DNA from: Mucilaginibacter sp.
GTDB taxonomy: Bacteria; Bacteroidota; Bacteroidia; Sphingobacteriales; Sphingobacteriaceae
NCBI GenBank assembly: GCA_030445275.1
Contig: JAUCSE010000041.1
Span: forward strand, 1 to 64,000
DNA length: 64,000 bases
Direction: 5' to 3'
Shown: positions 1-8,676 of the stretch, in pieces
How positions within the stretch are numbered: the first letter of the stretch is position 1
How the letters are laid out: every line of letters starts with the position of its first letter
Notes under the pieces: generated by a model
The model's input: only the letters and a program-made list of their open reading frames with translations
Databases searched by the model: none
What the model was told of the DNA's origin: nothing
Made by a program: the position numbers and the translations under genes

Positions 1-83
1 TCCTACGAATATTCGCCTGCGTTAATCAAAATAGACCCTATGAAAAAAATTATCAGAAAGTAGTTGCTTAAATCATAGAAATC

Positions 84-215
84 GAACGAGGTACGAGGAG
101 AAACTATCTCTTGAGCGATAGCGAAAAATCTTATACAATATGCTATTATGGACAGCATTGAGTATAAGATTTCTCCTCACCCACCACTTTGTCCATCGCC
201 GTTCGTCGAAATGAC
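84..215. repeat. Dispersed intergenic palindromic repeat at left edge
   Basis: The 261 bases before the first gene hold no convincing gene. They contain an 11-bp perfect inverted repeat, AAATCTTATAC (126-136) against GTATAAGATTT (162-172). Flanking text (gaacgaggtacgaggag, ttcgtcgaaatgaca) resembles the GTCAT...CGAACGA repeats at 43762-43841 and 56849-56942. An ORF readable here (from 148) runs through the repeat and into the opposite-strand gene and is not believed. Confidence 0.55.
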
Positions 216-261
216 ATTTAGAATTTTCTTCTTTTGGCGTAAGTCTTGTACAAAGGGGGCT

Positions 262-768
262 TTACCGGGCGTTCTTTTTCCTTTCCTTCAGCAGATCATC
301 AATGATGAATTCTATTTCCAGAAACTTGTAGGCAAGATCCATGATGATAGCTTCCAGATTTTCGTTGTCAAGGGTAACCCAGCCCTCCATTAAGGTTAAG
401 GGGCCAAAATTTACACTGACATTTGGCCATCTTTTTTCAAAAGGCTTGAATCTTGTCCTGAAAGCATCGGCAAATTCCCTGCTTTTGATGGAATAGCCTA
501 TCAGCTCTCTTAATTTTAAAGCATGTGTGTTATAATATAATTTACCACTCTGTATTAACTCATCACTTAACCAAACCGAAAAGAAGATCGATTCCTCAAA
601 TGGCCTTGCCGTGCGAGAGGCGTTAATCCAGGACTTTTTCTGGATTTTTAGTGCCACTGACTGGAGCCATACTCCCACCTTACATTCCAGCTTTTTCTGG
701 CTAAACTGTTCCATGTTAAAGTGGTCAACACTTTTTTGAAATTTATCTAAATAGCTTGGTGTTTCCAT
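262..768 (-). CDS. Hypothetical protein, 168 aa
   Basis: Not recognised. The protein is soluble, has no signal peptide or membrane segment, and is rich in aromatic and charged residues. The C-terminal end is strongly helical and lysine-rich (DDLLKERKKNAR). The start ATG at 766-768 is the first in the frame and lies about 90 bases from the neighbouring HxlR gene, which is on the same strand. The frame is open over its whole length and there is no competing opposite-strand gene, so it is probably real. No function can be assigned from what is seen. Confidence 0.65.
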   Translation of the reverse strand: METPSYLDKFQKSVDHFNMEQFSQKKLECKVGVWLQSVALKIQKKSWINASRTARPFEESIFFSVWLSDELIQSGKLYYNTHALKLRELIGYSIKSREFADAFRTRFKPFEKRWPNVSVNFGPLTLMEGWVTLDNENLEAIIMDLAYKFLEIEFIIDDLLKERKKNAR

Positions 769-860
769 TCACGTTCTTATTTAGTTCTGATGGCATATTG
801 ATGTTTTAAATTTAATTATAAAAATGCCATCAGTTCAAACTGAAACACTATCATTTATAG

Positions 861-1235
861 TTACGAAGCCTTTCTGCTGGCTACAATCCTTTGGCGGTGC
901 TGCAGGCCCCATTTTTTCAATTCCCCTACAACAGGTTCCAATGATTGGCTGTAAGGAGTAAGCTCGTAGGTAATTGTAACCGGCGTTGTAGAAAAAACCC
1001 TGCGCACTACAAATTCATTTAATTCCAGCTCCCTTAACTCTTTGGACAGTATTTTGGGAGTGATCTCAACCAGGGCGCGCTGTATATCATTAAAGCGTTG
1101 AGGGCCATTGGATAGCGCCGCGATGAGGGGTAGTTTCCATTTACCATTTAATACATAAAGGGCATCTCTTACCGCGCCAACGGCTACAGTGCATGCTTCG
1201 GAGGTGTGTTGTATTTGTTCTGCCTGAGCTTCCAT
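861..1235 (-). CDS. HxlR-family winged-helix transcriptional regulator
   Basis: A 124-aa DNA-binding protein of the HxlR family (MarR-like winged helix). The family hallmarks are visible: GKWKLPLIAAL (about 31-41) in the first helix pair, the recognition region TPKILSKELRELE (about 59-71) and the wing with TYELTPYS (about 88-95). Cys15 sits in the N-terminal position where HypR/YodB-type members have a redox-sensing cysteine, so thiol or electrophile sensing is plausible but inferred. It is divergent from a DoxX-like gene. A perfect 15-bp inverted repeat lies just upstream of its start codon and probably is its operator. Confidence 0.88.
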   Translation of the reverse strand: MEAQAEQIQHTSEACTVAVGAVRDALYVLNGKWKLPLIAALSNGPQRFNDIQRALVEITPKILSKELRELELNEFVVRRVFSTTPVTITYELTPYSQSLEPVVGELKKWGLQHRQRIVASRKAS

Positions 1236-1248
1236 TTTTTCCTGATCG

Positions 1249-1282
1249 CTATCCCAAAGGATACCACTATCCTTTGGGATAG
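1249..1282. promoter_or_regulatory. Perfect inverted repeat, probable HxlR operator
   Basis: CTATCCCAAAGGATA (1249-1263), then CCAC, then TATCCTTTGGGATAG (1268-1282): two perfect 15-bp arms with a 4-base spacer, 13 bases upstream of the HxlR start codon and 50 bases upstream of the DoxX start. A second, offset dyad (GATACCACTATCC / GGATAGTAGTATC, one mismatch, centred in the right arm) overlaps it. This layout fits a regulator controlling itself and its divergent neighbour. Confidence 0.75.
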
Positions 1283-1331
1283 TAGTATCTTTTTAATAGT
1301 AAAGGTAGTTAAGTTTGCAGAAAAAAGAAAA

Positions 1332-1724
1332 ATGAAAGCATTAAAAATCACTTATTGGATAACCACAGGCATAGTAACGTTAATGATGCTATTTTCCACT
1401 TACGCCTATTTAACGCAGCCTACCGTAGCAGCCGGTTTTAAACACCTGGGCTACCCGGATTATTTCAGGATTGAACTGGCCATAGCCAAACTGCTCGGGG
1501 CTATTTTTTTATTGATGCCGGGTGTAGCAAGAGTAAAAGAGTGGGCTTACGCCGGCTTTTTATTCACCTTTATCTCGGCATCTATAGCACATACTCTATC
1601 TGGCGATGCTATATCTAACCGTATAATGCCGCTTGTTATTCTGGTGATTCTGGCTGTTTCTTATATCACCTATCATAAGATCAATCAGCCTTCATTAACT
1701 ACGACCAAAAGCCCTGTACTTTAA
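1332..1724 (+). CDS. DoxX-like membrane protein
   Basis: A 130-aa integral membrane protein with about four hydrophobic segments (near 6-25, 45-62, 70-88 and 97-113) and the DoxX/DoxX-like pattern: FKHLGYPDYFR in the first loop, then AKLLGAIFLLMPG and KEWAYAGF. DoxX-like proteins of this type are often controlled by HxlR regulators and are linked to electrophile or thiol stress. The frame is open from 1206, but ATG 1332 is chosen because it follows the divergent promoter region and the operator, and an A-rich stretch precedes it. Its end overlaps the convergent reductase gene by 26 bases. Confidence 0.82.
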   Translation: MKALKITYWITTGIVTLMMLFSTYAYLTQPTVAAGFKHLGYPDYFRIELAIAKLLGAIFLLMPGVARVKEWAYAGFLFTFISASIAHTLSGDAISNRIMPLVILVILAVSYITYHKINQPSLTTTKSPVL

Positions 1725-2409
1725 TTTGCCCCGATGGATATCCCTGGTACTTGAGCAGTTTACGCAGTTGCGACACCATGGTATTATTACCTACCAGGTA
1801 AAAAACCGTATTCTCTAAACTGTAATGCTGCTCAAGCACCCACTCCATCAAACTATGATGACCAAAAACATCCTTGCGCTCAACAGGCTCCAATGGCGAC
1901 CAAAAATATTCGTGAAAAAGCATACGGTGGCGCTCATTACCAATCAGCAAACCGCCCGAAAAACGGGTGTGTGGCAGTACCATTTTTTGTAATGCCAGCA
2001 AATGGCCCATGCTGCTTTCGTCGCCCAGCGCCACCACGGCCGATGTAGCCACCGGGCTATGATTTGTTGTACCTATTTTGAGGTAGCTAATGGTATCATT
2101 CCTTTTTAGCTGCCGTGCCCATTTACTACCGGGGCCGTTATGTGCCGCGTCAATATAAATGGTGCAGGTGCGGGTTTCGGCATCCCAGCCTGATGGGGTG
2201 TAGTCCCTGAAAATAAGATCGTCAACCCTGAATTTGATGTAGGGAATTTCGTTCCATTGTGTTATATCGGCAAAAGGCAGGTGCAGATCAATCTCAATAA
2301 GTGTTGATGGTTCCCATACCCTTACCTCCAGCACCCTCCCCGTTTGTAACCGGTGTTCAAACAGCTTTGCAGCTCTTTCTTTAAGCCTTTTAAAAGTGGA
2401 TGTTTTCAT
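1699..2409 (-). CDS. Siderophore-interacting protein (FAD-dependent ferric-siderophore reductase)
   Basis: A 236-aa cytosolic flavoprotein of the SIP/ViuB family, which uses NAD(P)H to reduce ferric siderophores and release iron. Seen: the FAD-binding RDYTPS motif (68-73), GPGSKWA (92-98) for the flavin phosphate region, GDESSMGHLLAL (129-140) in the nicotinamide-binding half, and the aromatic C-terminal GFW. The frame opens at 2439, but ATG 2407-2409 gives the normal start just before the conserved N-terminal helix. It lies downstream of the AraC regulator and the PepSY protein on the same strand, which fits an iron-acquisition group. Confidence 0.85.
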   Translation of the reverse strand: MKTSTFKRLKERAAKLFEHRLQTGRVLEVRVWEPSTLIEIDLHLPFADITQWNEIPYIKFRVDDLIFRDYTPSGWDAETRTCTIYIDAAHNGPGSKWARQLKRNDTISYLKIGTTNHSPVATSAVVALGDESSMGHLLALQKMVLPHTRFSGGLLIGNERHRMLFHEYFWSPLEPVERKDVFGHHSLMEWVLEQHYSLENTVFYLVGNNTMVSQLRKLLKYQGYPSGQIKVQGFWS

Positions 2410-2484
2410 GTGTAGTATTTTGATAATACAAAGAAACAAGCTATTGAGGCCTAAATCAATGGCAACCTTGGGGTAATGATTGGA

Positions 2485-3336
2485 CTATTTACGGTAGCTG
2501 GCGCGAAATAGCAAGGGTGTGGTACCTTCTGCTTTTTTAAATAACCGCGAAAAATAGGTATGGTCACAATATCCCAGCGAATGGGCAATTTCCTTTACAT
2601 TCAGCTGGCTGTAATACAGCAAGCGTTTGGCTTCAAGCATTATTTCCTGCTGTATCCAGTAACTTACCGAAAAGCCGGTTACTTTTTTTAAGGCCTCATT
2701 TAAATAGGTTTCTGAGACATGCAGCATAGAGGCATAAGCCGAAGGACTTTTAACCTGACGGATATTATCGGGCAGTAGTTTTTTAAACCGAAGCGCCAGT
2801 TGCACCGGCCTCGACACCATTAACTGCGGGGTACTGAATTCGCTGAAACAATTTGCTGCTATACCTACAAACGCTTGCAGCAGCGAGTGTACCACCTGTA
2901 AATAAAAAGGACTTGAATTATCCTCTGAGTATTTTTCCTGCAGCAGGCACAGTACTTCCTGACATTGCCGCAGGAGCACATCATTTAATAAAAAAGGTTG
3001 TTGCAAAACCAACTGGCTTTCAAATATGCTTCTATAGTCGGGCGCTATTAACAGCGAATCAATAGCGATAAACCAACCATAAGCTACCTTGTTGTGGATA
3101 CGATGATGCACCTGCCCGGGTAATATATAGTAAAGTGATGCTCCGGAAAAAGACAGCTGATGAAAATCGATCATGAGCGATGCAGTACCTTCTTCAATCA
3201 CAAAGAAAATATAATGATCATCGCGATGAGCGCCCAGGGTATCCGTTTCATAAGGAATATCGCCGGGTGTAAACCGCATTATCTCCATACCAGAGCTTAC
3301 CCGCTCCTTTAACTGATGTACTGGGATGTCCTTCAT
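2485..3336 (-). CDS. AraC-family transcriptional regulator
   Basis: A 283-aa regulator. The N-terminal half is a cupin-like sensor region (about 20-100, with GQVHH near the ligand pocket) and the C-terminal about 100 residues form the two-helix-turn-helix AraC domain. The first helix-turn-helix contains SMLHVSETYLNEALKKVTG; the second contains VKEIAHSLGYCDHTYFSRLFKK, the family signature. It sits between the siderophore reductase and the PepSY protein, all on the minus strand. In Bacteroidota such regulators often control siderophore uptake genes; that role is inferred from context only. Confidence 0.88.
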   Translation of the reverse strand: MKDIPVHQLKERVSSGMEIMRFTPGDIPYETDTLGAHRDDHYIFFVIEEGTASLMIDFHQLSFSGASLYYILPGQVHHRIHNKVAYGWFIAIDSLLIAPDYRSIFESQLVLQQPFLLNDVLLRQCQEVLCLLQEKYSEDNSSPFYLQVVHSLLQAFVGIAANCFSEFSTPQLMVSRPVQLALRFKKLLPDNIRQVKSPSAYASMLHVSETYLNEALKKVTGFSVSYWIQQEIMLEAKRLLYYSQLNVKEIAHSLGYCDHTYFSRLFKKAEGTTPLLFRASYRK

Positions 3337-3411
3337 TTACTATGGCCAATTTATGGGTATTTGTATCAAAGGCCTTCTGAAAATTAAAAATAAATTATCG
3401 CCCCAATATTA

Positions 3412-4629
3412 TCAGACTGTTTCTTTTAACTTGGGTATGGCGGGCTTCACCTGCTTAACAACCGGTTTTTTACTTTTCTTATTACCTTTTTTCCGTTTGC
3501 CCCACCATATTAAAAAGCCGGTAACGGGCAGCGTGGCACAAAGTAAACTGGCCAAAAATGCCAGAACCTGGGTGGGCCAGCCAAACAACCTGCCGGTATG
3601 AATTTGTTTATTGGAGTTTCGCCATTTAAGGGCCAACGATTTTTGCGATTGCAGCAGCTTGTCAAAAAGCTTTCCGGTACGCATATCCAGGTAGTAATAG
3701 CTGATGTTGTACCAGTTATCGGTTTTATATTTTGGATAAACTATGGCCATAACCACTTTCTCCTTTTTCTTGGGCAGTGTTAAAGTAATACCGGTATAGT
3801 TGCCCTTCAGCTCCTGTTGCAGGTTGGCAAATGCTATATTCAATTTTTTACCGGTAGTATCGGCAGTGGTAATTACGGGCGCTTTACGCTCAATGGATGG
3901 TCGTCCTTTTGAGCCCATCAGGCTATAAATACCATTCTCCCACCATTTAAATGCCCAGGTTAATCCGGTTATAGCAATAATCATGGCTACCGGTAATACC
4001 CAAAAGCCAAAGCTGCTGTGCATGTCATAGTTTACGCGTTTCCATTTGGCGTTCCATTTAATACTGATGCTTTGTTTTAGCTGTTTCAGGTTTTTGGGCA
4101 GCCAGATGATGAAACCAGTTACCATCATCAGTAGGAACAATAAAACACATGACCCTACTATTATGGTACCTACCGGTTTAACCAATAGCAGCTGACGGTG
4201 CAGTTGCTCAACCACATTAAAAAACTCATAACGACTATCAATAATAGCCAAAACCTTGCCCGTGTATGGATTTACGTAAACATCATCGTTATACTTAAAC
4301 TGGCTAAAGTAGGTAATCCCGGTTTCCTCGGGTTTAGCCGGCTTATTGGCCGTGAATATATAGCTATCTTCTGCCTCGCCTACTTTAATACTGGTGATCT
4401 TCTTTTTTTCGCCAACAGCTTTTTGAGCTATGGCCATTAACTCAGTAACCGGTTTTGGCGCACCGGCTACTTCAACCTTAACCAGGTCATGATGAAAAAC
4501 ATCAAACAACTCTTCATCAAATACCTGTATACAGCCTGTAACCGAAACAATGACCACCACAATGCCCGTAACCAAACCAGTCCACAAATGCAGCCACCCG
4601 GCTATGGATTTAACTTTTTTCCAGATCAT
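3412..4629 (-). CDS. PepSY-associated transmembrane protein (PiuB-like)
   Basis: A 405-aa inner-membrane protein of the PepSY_TM family, proposed to work in ferric-siderophore reduction or iron uptake. Four membrane segments are visible: one near the N-terminus (WLHLWTGLVTGIVVVIVSVTG region, 11-32), two in the middle (about 150-175 and 208-230) and one near 355-378. Two periplasmic PepSY-type loops lie between them. The C-terminus is a lysine-rich tail. It is the first gene of the minus-strand iron group, and its upstream region carries iron-box-like palindromes (4694-4757). Confidence 0.88.
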   Translation of the reverse strand: MIWKKVKSIAGWLHLWTGLVTGIVVVIVSVTGCIQVFDEELFDVFHHDLVKVEVAGAPKPVTELMAIAQKAVGEKKKITSIKVGEAEDSYIFTANKPAKPEETGITYFSQFKYNDDVYVNPYTGKVLAIIDSRYEFFNVVEQLHRQLLLVKPVGTIIVGSCVLLFLLMMVTGFIIWLPKNLKQLKQSISIKWNAKWKRVNYDMHSSFGFWVLPVAMIIAITGLTWAFKWWENGIYSLMGSKGRPSIERKAPVITTADTTGKKLNIAFANLQQELKGNYTGITLTLPKKKEKVVMAIVYPKYKTDNWYNISYYYLDMRTGKLFDKLLQSQKSLALKWRNSNKQIHTGRLFGWPTQVLAFLASLLCATLPVTGFLIWWGKRKKGNKKSKKPVVKQVKPAIPKLKETV

Positions 4630-4693
4630 GTTTTAGTTAAGCGTGTAATTAACGTTATCAAATCGTGCAGGCGACTGTTTTTATATATCTATC

Positions 4694-4757
4694 TTGAATG
4701 GTTCTAAGAACGATTCTAAATTGCGCAAATAAACGGAATTTATTTAGAACCATTCAA
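4694..4757. promoter_or_regulatory. Iron-box-like palindromes upstream of the PepSY gene
   Basis: TTGAATGGTTCTAA (4694-4707) and TTAGAACCATTCAA (4744-4757) form a perfect 14-bp inverted repeat. Between them lies TAAGAACGATTCTAAA (4705-4720), which fits a 7-3-7 dyad TTTAGAA-N3-TTCTAAA. Nearly the same site occurs before the alternative complex III operon (24645-24661). Position upstream of an iron-uptake-type gene suggests a metal regulator such as Fur or a DtxR-like protein; the binding protein is not known from sequence alone. Confidence 0.5.
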
Positions 4758-4811
4758 AATAATTTAAAAAGATGTTGAAATGTTACAGTATGGAGCCTTA
4801 TCCCAGGATCG

Positions 4812-4929
4812 CATGTTCAAGCGTCTTTCGCTTGAACATGCCCTGCGTTAAGCATCCACGCTTAATGCCTATTAAAAGTAAGCGTGGACGCTTACTCTCG
4901 TATAAGTTCAAGCGAAGGACGCTTGAACT
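4812..4929. repeat. Array of four hairpins sharing an AAGCG core
   Basis: Four successive palindromes: CATGTTCAAGCG/CGCTTGAACATG (4812-4840, 12-bp stem, 5-base loop), GCGTTAAGC/GCTTAATGC (4845-4868), AGTAAGCGT/ACGCTTACT (4877-4896, 2-base spacer), AGTTCAAGCG/CGCTTGAACT (4905-4929, 5-base loop). A half-copy (GACGCTTGAGAGTA) follows near 4943-4956. This fills most of the 363-base gap between the PepSY gene and the insertion sequence. The ORF that can be read across it (4798-5022) is not believed. Confidence 0.8.
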
Positions 4930-4992
4930 GGCGGGAGTGTAAGACGCTTGAGAGTAAACTATAAGCCATACTAATGCTGCGAAGTTCAAATT

Positions 4993-6479
4993 CCCTCCCG
5001 TTGGGCTACTGTGTGTACACATCTTTTTAATTCAAATTTTGAAAGAGCAACCACCCTTGATATACGCTATAGAATTTAGCCAGGCCTTTTTGTAAAACAA
5101 TTGGGCCTGGTTTTCTCTGTGATGCATATCCTTTCCAAGCGGCCATTCGTGCAATTATCCATGTTGCCCATTTCAATGTATTCACTTTAGCCGGGTTCTT
5201 TCGTTTTTCAGTTGCTCCATCCATCTTTTTACCTATCATTTGCAAACATTTTTGCTCCTGTTCGTCAAATACTTCATCTATAGATTGCTCATTATCATCT
5301 AAATAAGCAAGCATCATCTGCAATATTCGAAGACTTGCCATCATCGCCAGCAAAGTTAGTTTACGAATAGCCCACCCTTGTTCCAATTGTGACCTTTCGA
5401 TCTTAAACCCATCCGTTTTCAATAATCGGTGGATCTGTTCAATATGCCACCGTTCCTTATACCAACAGATGATCTGCAAAGCTTGTTCTGCTGTATTTAC
5501 TTCATGTGTGGTCAATATCCTCCAGTGAATACCTTTCTTCCTGTCTTGTTCAATCGCCTCCACTACCTATACTTCCTGGGTTTTTGAAAGCACTTCATCC
5601 CTGCAGGAAACGGGCTTTAATAACTCAACCCTGGTCCACTTTAATCCCATTTCGGCAATACGCTTAGTAGCATTTTGCCTAATATCGCCAGTAACAGACA
5701 GATTGTAATTATACATTACAGGCAACCCGTTCAGGCAAGTGCTTAGCTTTAGTTTCCCCTTTATCTGCCGGTCATGATTGGAACGAATAAGCAGGTGTAC
5801 TTTGTCTTTTTTAACTACCCCAAACAAATCATAAATATCACTTTCCCTATCTGCAACGATCGTTATCATGTTTGCTTGTTTCAATAAATCCTTACTTTGA
5901 ATAGCGGATTCTATCCATTTGTAAGACTCCTTTTCTTTGATGGGTAGATGCTGGTAATCACGCTCTAATTTCTTCGGTGTATCCGCCGGCCTTTCCCATA
6001 CTTTAATGGATGAATAACCCAAAGCATGACTTCTGTCAGCATCAACTACCAAACTGGTATGCAACATAAATCCCAGGATATCTTCTCTTGAAGTAGTTCC
6101 TAAGCCACTTTTTGACTTTATCCGCCCTCGTTTCGACGAAAAGTTAAATTCAGTAGTATCCTGTATACATAATAAATGCCGCCCTAAGCTTAAATCCTTA
6201 CAACGACCTGTGATACTTTTTACTATCCCGGATTCACTAAAACTCTCATTATTAAATAACCGATAAATGCTACGCTGCTCAGCTTCATCTTCTGTAATTT
6301 CACGCAAACTACGACTACGTCCTGTGGTTAGTTTTCGCAATACCTGTGTTGCGCGCTTTCCTATTCGCTTGTCTCCAAAGACTCCTTCAAAATCAGGGTT
6401 AGAATGGATTGCTTCCGTCATCCCGTAAAAGTCCAACTTTTTCTTAAACTTATGTACACTCAGTAGCCCAACGGGAGGG
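4993..6479 (-). mobile_element. IS4-family (IS50/Tn5-like) insertion sequence, 1487 bp
   Basis: The ends are 27-bp terminal inverted repeats, 4993-5019 and 6453-6479, beginning CCCTCCCGTTGGGCTACTG and differing at one base. Inside is a single transposase gene on the minus strand. I see no target-site duplication: the bases outside the left end (gttcaaatt) and the right end (tgtagggag) do not match, so the copy may be old or its flanks rearranged. The transposase has an in-frame stop, so the element is probably immobile unless helped in trans. Confidence 0.9.
5027..6424 (-). pseudogene. IS4/Tn5-type transposase interrupted by an in-frame TAG
   Basis: Two reading frames (6424-5567 and 5566-5027) are in the same frame, separated by one TAG at 5567-5569; read through, the protein is about 464 aa, close to Tn5 transposase (476 aa). 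Seen: N-terminal GDKRIGKR and AEQRSIYRLFNN like Tn5, first catalytic Asp in CIQDTTEF, second in VADRESDIYDLF, and the Y-(2)-R-(3)-E-(6)-K signature in YKERWHIEQIHRLLK, which supplies the catalytic Glu. The TAG separates the second Asp from the Glu, so the truncated product cannot be active. ATG 6422-6424 is chosen because the longer frame starts outside the IS end. Confidence 0.88.
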
Positions 6480-6592
6480 TGTAGGGAGGGGTTTATGCTA
6501 CCAGTATCATGAACAAACCCTTCCCAGCCACTACACAATCTATCGCGCCTCTCCCCAAGGGGGGAACTTATCTGTTAAATACCCCGTTTGCC

Positions 6593-7060
6593 TTACTCTC
6601 CGCCAGCTGGCGGGGACTGGGGAGCTTCTGCAATTTCTTTGATTACCCTATTGCGTTTTTTTAAAAGCAGGGTCATGTATCTTTTTAAAAAAAGCACATC
6701 AAGGATGGTGCCCATCGGCGATTCGAACCTGAAAATATCCTTCATCAGCGTCTGATCTTTTATGACATAAAAGTAATGCTCGTGTCTGAAATTCTTGAAT
6801 GCGCCCTGAACCATTTCGTCGGTAAAAAAGTTAGGGTACTCCATTTCGGTGATCTTTGAGGTAAGCGTTTGCCATACGCCCAAGTGCTTGGCCCGCCAGG
6901 TAACGGATTCGCCCAATTCAATTAGCCCGCTGGTGCGGCCTGCTATAGCCGTTTCGCCAGTATGCCGGGTTGAAGCTACATGCACATCAATGCTCCTGGC
7001 GAGGTCAAAACATTGGCCTATGGGGGCATTGATGTGCGTAGCTAATTCAATTAAGGGCAT
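6593..7060 (-). CDS. SRPBCC-family (START-like) ligand-binding protein
   Basis: A 155-aa cytosolic protein of the SRPBCC fold, often annotated as a cell-division inhibitor-like or polyketide-cyclase-like protein. Typical features: N-terminal strand IELATHINAP, then CFDLARSIDVH, a central WRAKHLGVWQ and the late FRHEHYFY and RFESPMGTILD strands before a C-terminal amphipathic helix. Ligand is unknown. The last ten residues (APQSPPAGGE) are encoded by an intergenic CCGCCAGCTGGCGG palindrome, so the reading frame appears to have been extended by a repeat. It lies downstream of asnS on the same strand, 150 bases away. Confidence 0.8.
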   Translation of the reverse strand: MPLIELATHINAPIGQCFDLARSIDVHVASTRHTGETAIAGRTSGLIELGESVTWRAKHLGVWQTLTSKITEMEYPNFFTDEMVQGAFKNFRHEHYFYVIKDQTLMKDIFRFESPMGTILDVLFLKRYMTLLLKKRNRVIKEIAEAPQSPPAGGE

Positions 7061-7111
7061 ATAGGCTTAGCTTATTAATTTATGTCATTGTTGTTTTAGA
7101 GCCTCACCCAA

Positions 7112-7170
7112 CCCTTTCCAAAGGAGAGGGCTTTAGAATATTTTGAAAAGTCTCCCCTCTTTGGGGGAGA
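7112..7170 (-). terminator. Hairpins downstream of asnS
   Basis: Two hairpins follow the asnS stop: TCTCCCC-tcttt-GGGGGAGA (7151-7170) and CCCTTTCC-aaa-GGAGAGGG (7112-7130). On the minus strand the first is followed by CTTTTC. This may be a terminator or a dispersed repeat of the same form. Confidence 0.45.
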
Positions 7171-7216
7171 TTTAGAGGGGGCTCCTCACAATAACAGACT
7201 TTTTATAAATCACCAA

Positions 7217-8653
7217 TTAAAACTCCGCATTTTTCGGGAATCTTGGGAAAGGGATCACATCGCGGATATTACCCATGCCGGTTACAAATAGTACCAGGCG
7301 CTCAAAACCCAAACCAAAACCTGCATGCGGACAAGAACCAAAACGGCGGGTATCCAGGTACCACCACAATTCATCTTTAGGGATACCCATTTCGTCCATA
7401 CGTTGTTCCAGTTTATCCAAACGCTCTTCACGTGCTGACCCGCCTATAATCTCACCAATACCCGGGAACAGGATATCCATAGCGCCAACAGTTTTGCCGT
7501 CGTCGTTTTGGCGCATGTAAAATGCTTTGATCTCTTTTGGATAATCAGTCAGGATAACCGGTTTTTTAAAGTGTTTCTCTACCAGGTAACGCTCATGTTC
7601 TGATTGCAGATCGGTTCCCCAACCTTCAATAGGATAAACAAACTTTTTCTTTTTGTTTGGGGTCGATTCCTTTAGGATCTCGATAGCTTCCGTATAAGTA
7701 AGACGCTCAAAATCATGATTTAAACAAAACTGCAGCTTTTCGAGCAGACTCATTTCAGAGCGTTCGTTCTGCGGCTTTTGTTTTTCCTCTTCCTCCAGGC
7801 GTTGGGTTAAAAACTCAATATCCTCGGCGTTTTTATCCAACGCGTATTTGATCACATATTTAAGCATGTCCTCGGCAAGGTCCATGTTATCTGTCAGATC
7901 GTTAAAGGCTACTTCGGGCTCTATCATCCAAAACTCGGCCAGGTGGCGGGTAGTGTTGGAGTTTTCGGCACGGAAGGTGGGGCCAAAGGTGTATACATCG
8001 CTCAATGCCATAGCGCCAAGTTCGCCTTCCAGCTGCCCGGATACGGTAAGGTTGGTGGCTGCGCCAAAAAAGTCTTGTTTAAAATCAACCTCGCCTGTAT
8101 CTGTTTTAGGGATGTTGGTCAGGTCGAAATTAGTTACGTGGAAAGCCTCACCTGCACCCTCAGCATCAGATTGTGTAATAACTGGTGTATGCAGGTAAAT
8201 AAAACCACGCTCCTGAAAAAACTGGTGTACCGCGAATGCCAGTGTGTTGCGCACCCGGAATATTGCCCCGAAAGTACTGGTACGGAAACGCAGGTGGGCA
8301 TTCTCCCTTAAAAACTCCAGACTGTGTTTTTTGGGTTGGATAGGATATTTGTCAGGGTCGCTGTCGCCCAGAATTTCAATATCAGTTGCTATAACTTCAA
8401 CAGTTTGACCTTTGCCTTGTGAAGCCACCAGTTTACCGGCAACGCTTAAAGCAGCGCCAACAGTTATGCGTTTTAACAGGGCAGGGTCGGTATTTTCAAA
8501 GTCAACAACAATTTGAATGTTATTATTGGTTGAGCCATCATTCAAAGCAATAAAACGATTAGAACGGAATGCACGCACCCATCCTTTTACTGTTACATCC
8601 ACATCGGTTTGCTGGCTCTGCAGCAATGCTTTGATCTTTACTCGCTGGCTCAT
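7217..8653 (-). CDS. asnS: Asparaginyl-tRNA synthetase
   Basis: A 478-aa class II aminoacyl-tRNA synthetase that charges tRNA-Asn in the cytosol. The N-terminal OB-fold anticodon-binding domain (about 1-110) includes [20 protein letters not shown]. Class II motif 2 is visible in [22 protein letters not shown], and motif 3 in [21 protein letters not shown] near the C-terminus. [11 protein letters not shown] and the full length match AsnRS rather than AspRS. The start ATG (8651-8653) follows a TATTTTTG promoter box at 8677-8684 (minus strand). The gene stands alone between the SRPBCC gene and a lipoprotein gene. Confidence 0.97.
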   Translation of the reverse strand: MSQRVKIKALLQSQQTDVDVTVKGWVRAFRSNRFIALNDGSTNNNIQIVVDFENTDPALLKRITVGAALSVAGKLVASQGKGQTVEVIATDIEILGDSDPDKYPIQPKKHSLEFLRENAHLRFRTSTFGAIFRVRNTLAFAVHQFFQERGFIYLHTPVITQSDAEGAGEAFHVTNFDLTNIPKTDTGEVDFKQDFFGAATNLTVSGQLEGELGAMALSDVYTFGPTFRAENSNTTRHLAEFWMIEPEVAFNDLTDNMDLAEDMLKYVIKYALDKNAEDIEFLTQRLEEEEKQKPQNERSEMSLLEKLQFCLNHDFERLTYTEAIEILKESTPNKKKKFVYPIEGWGTDLQSEHERYLVEKHFKKPVILTDYPKEIKAFYMRQNDDGKTVGAMDILFPGIGEIIGGSAREERLDKLEQRMDEMGIPKDELWWYLDTRRFGSCPHAGFGLGFERLVLFVTGMGNIRDVIPFPRFPKNAEF

Positions 8654-8676
8654 ATAATATATTTATTTTAGAGCCG

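Noticed and set aside
148..393. 81-codon plus-strand frame near the left edge
   Set aside because: It crosses an intergenic palindrome and then runs antisense into the 168-aa gene; composition is repeat-like.
4798..5022. 74-codon minus-strand frame before the insertion sequence
   Set aside because: It consists of the hairpin array plus the left end of the IS; no protein-like pattern.
4984..6490. Target-site duplication around the insertion sequence
   Set aside because: The nine bases outside each end were compared (gttcaaatt and tgtagggag) and do not match; shifting the ends by one or two bases does not help.
6715..6735. GATTCGAACC text resembling a tRNA T-loop
   Set aside because: It lies inside the SRPBCC coding sequence and no cloverleaf can be drawn around it. 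No tRNA was found elsewhere in the window.
7848..8311. Plus-strand frames of 116 and 122 codons inside asnS
   Set aside because: They are antisense shadows of a very well conserved synthetase gene.
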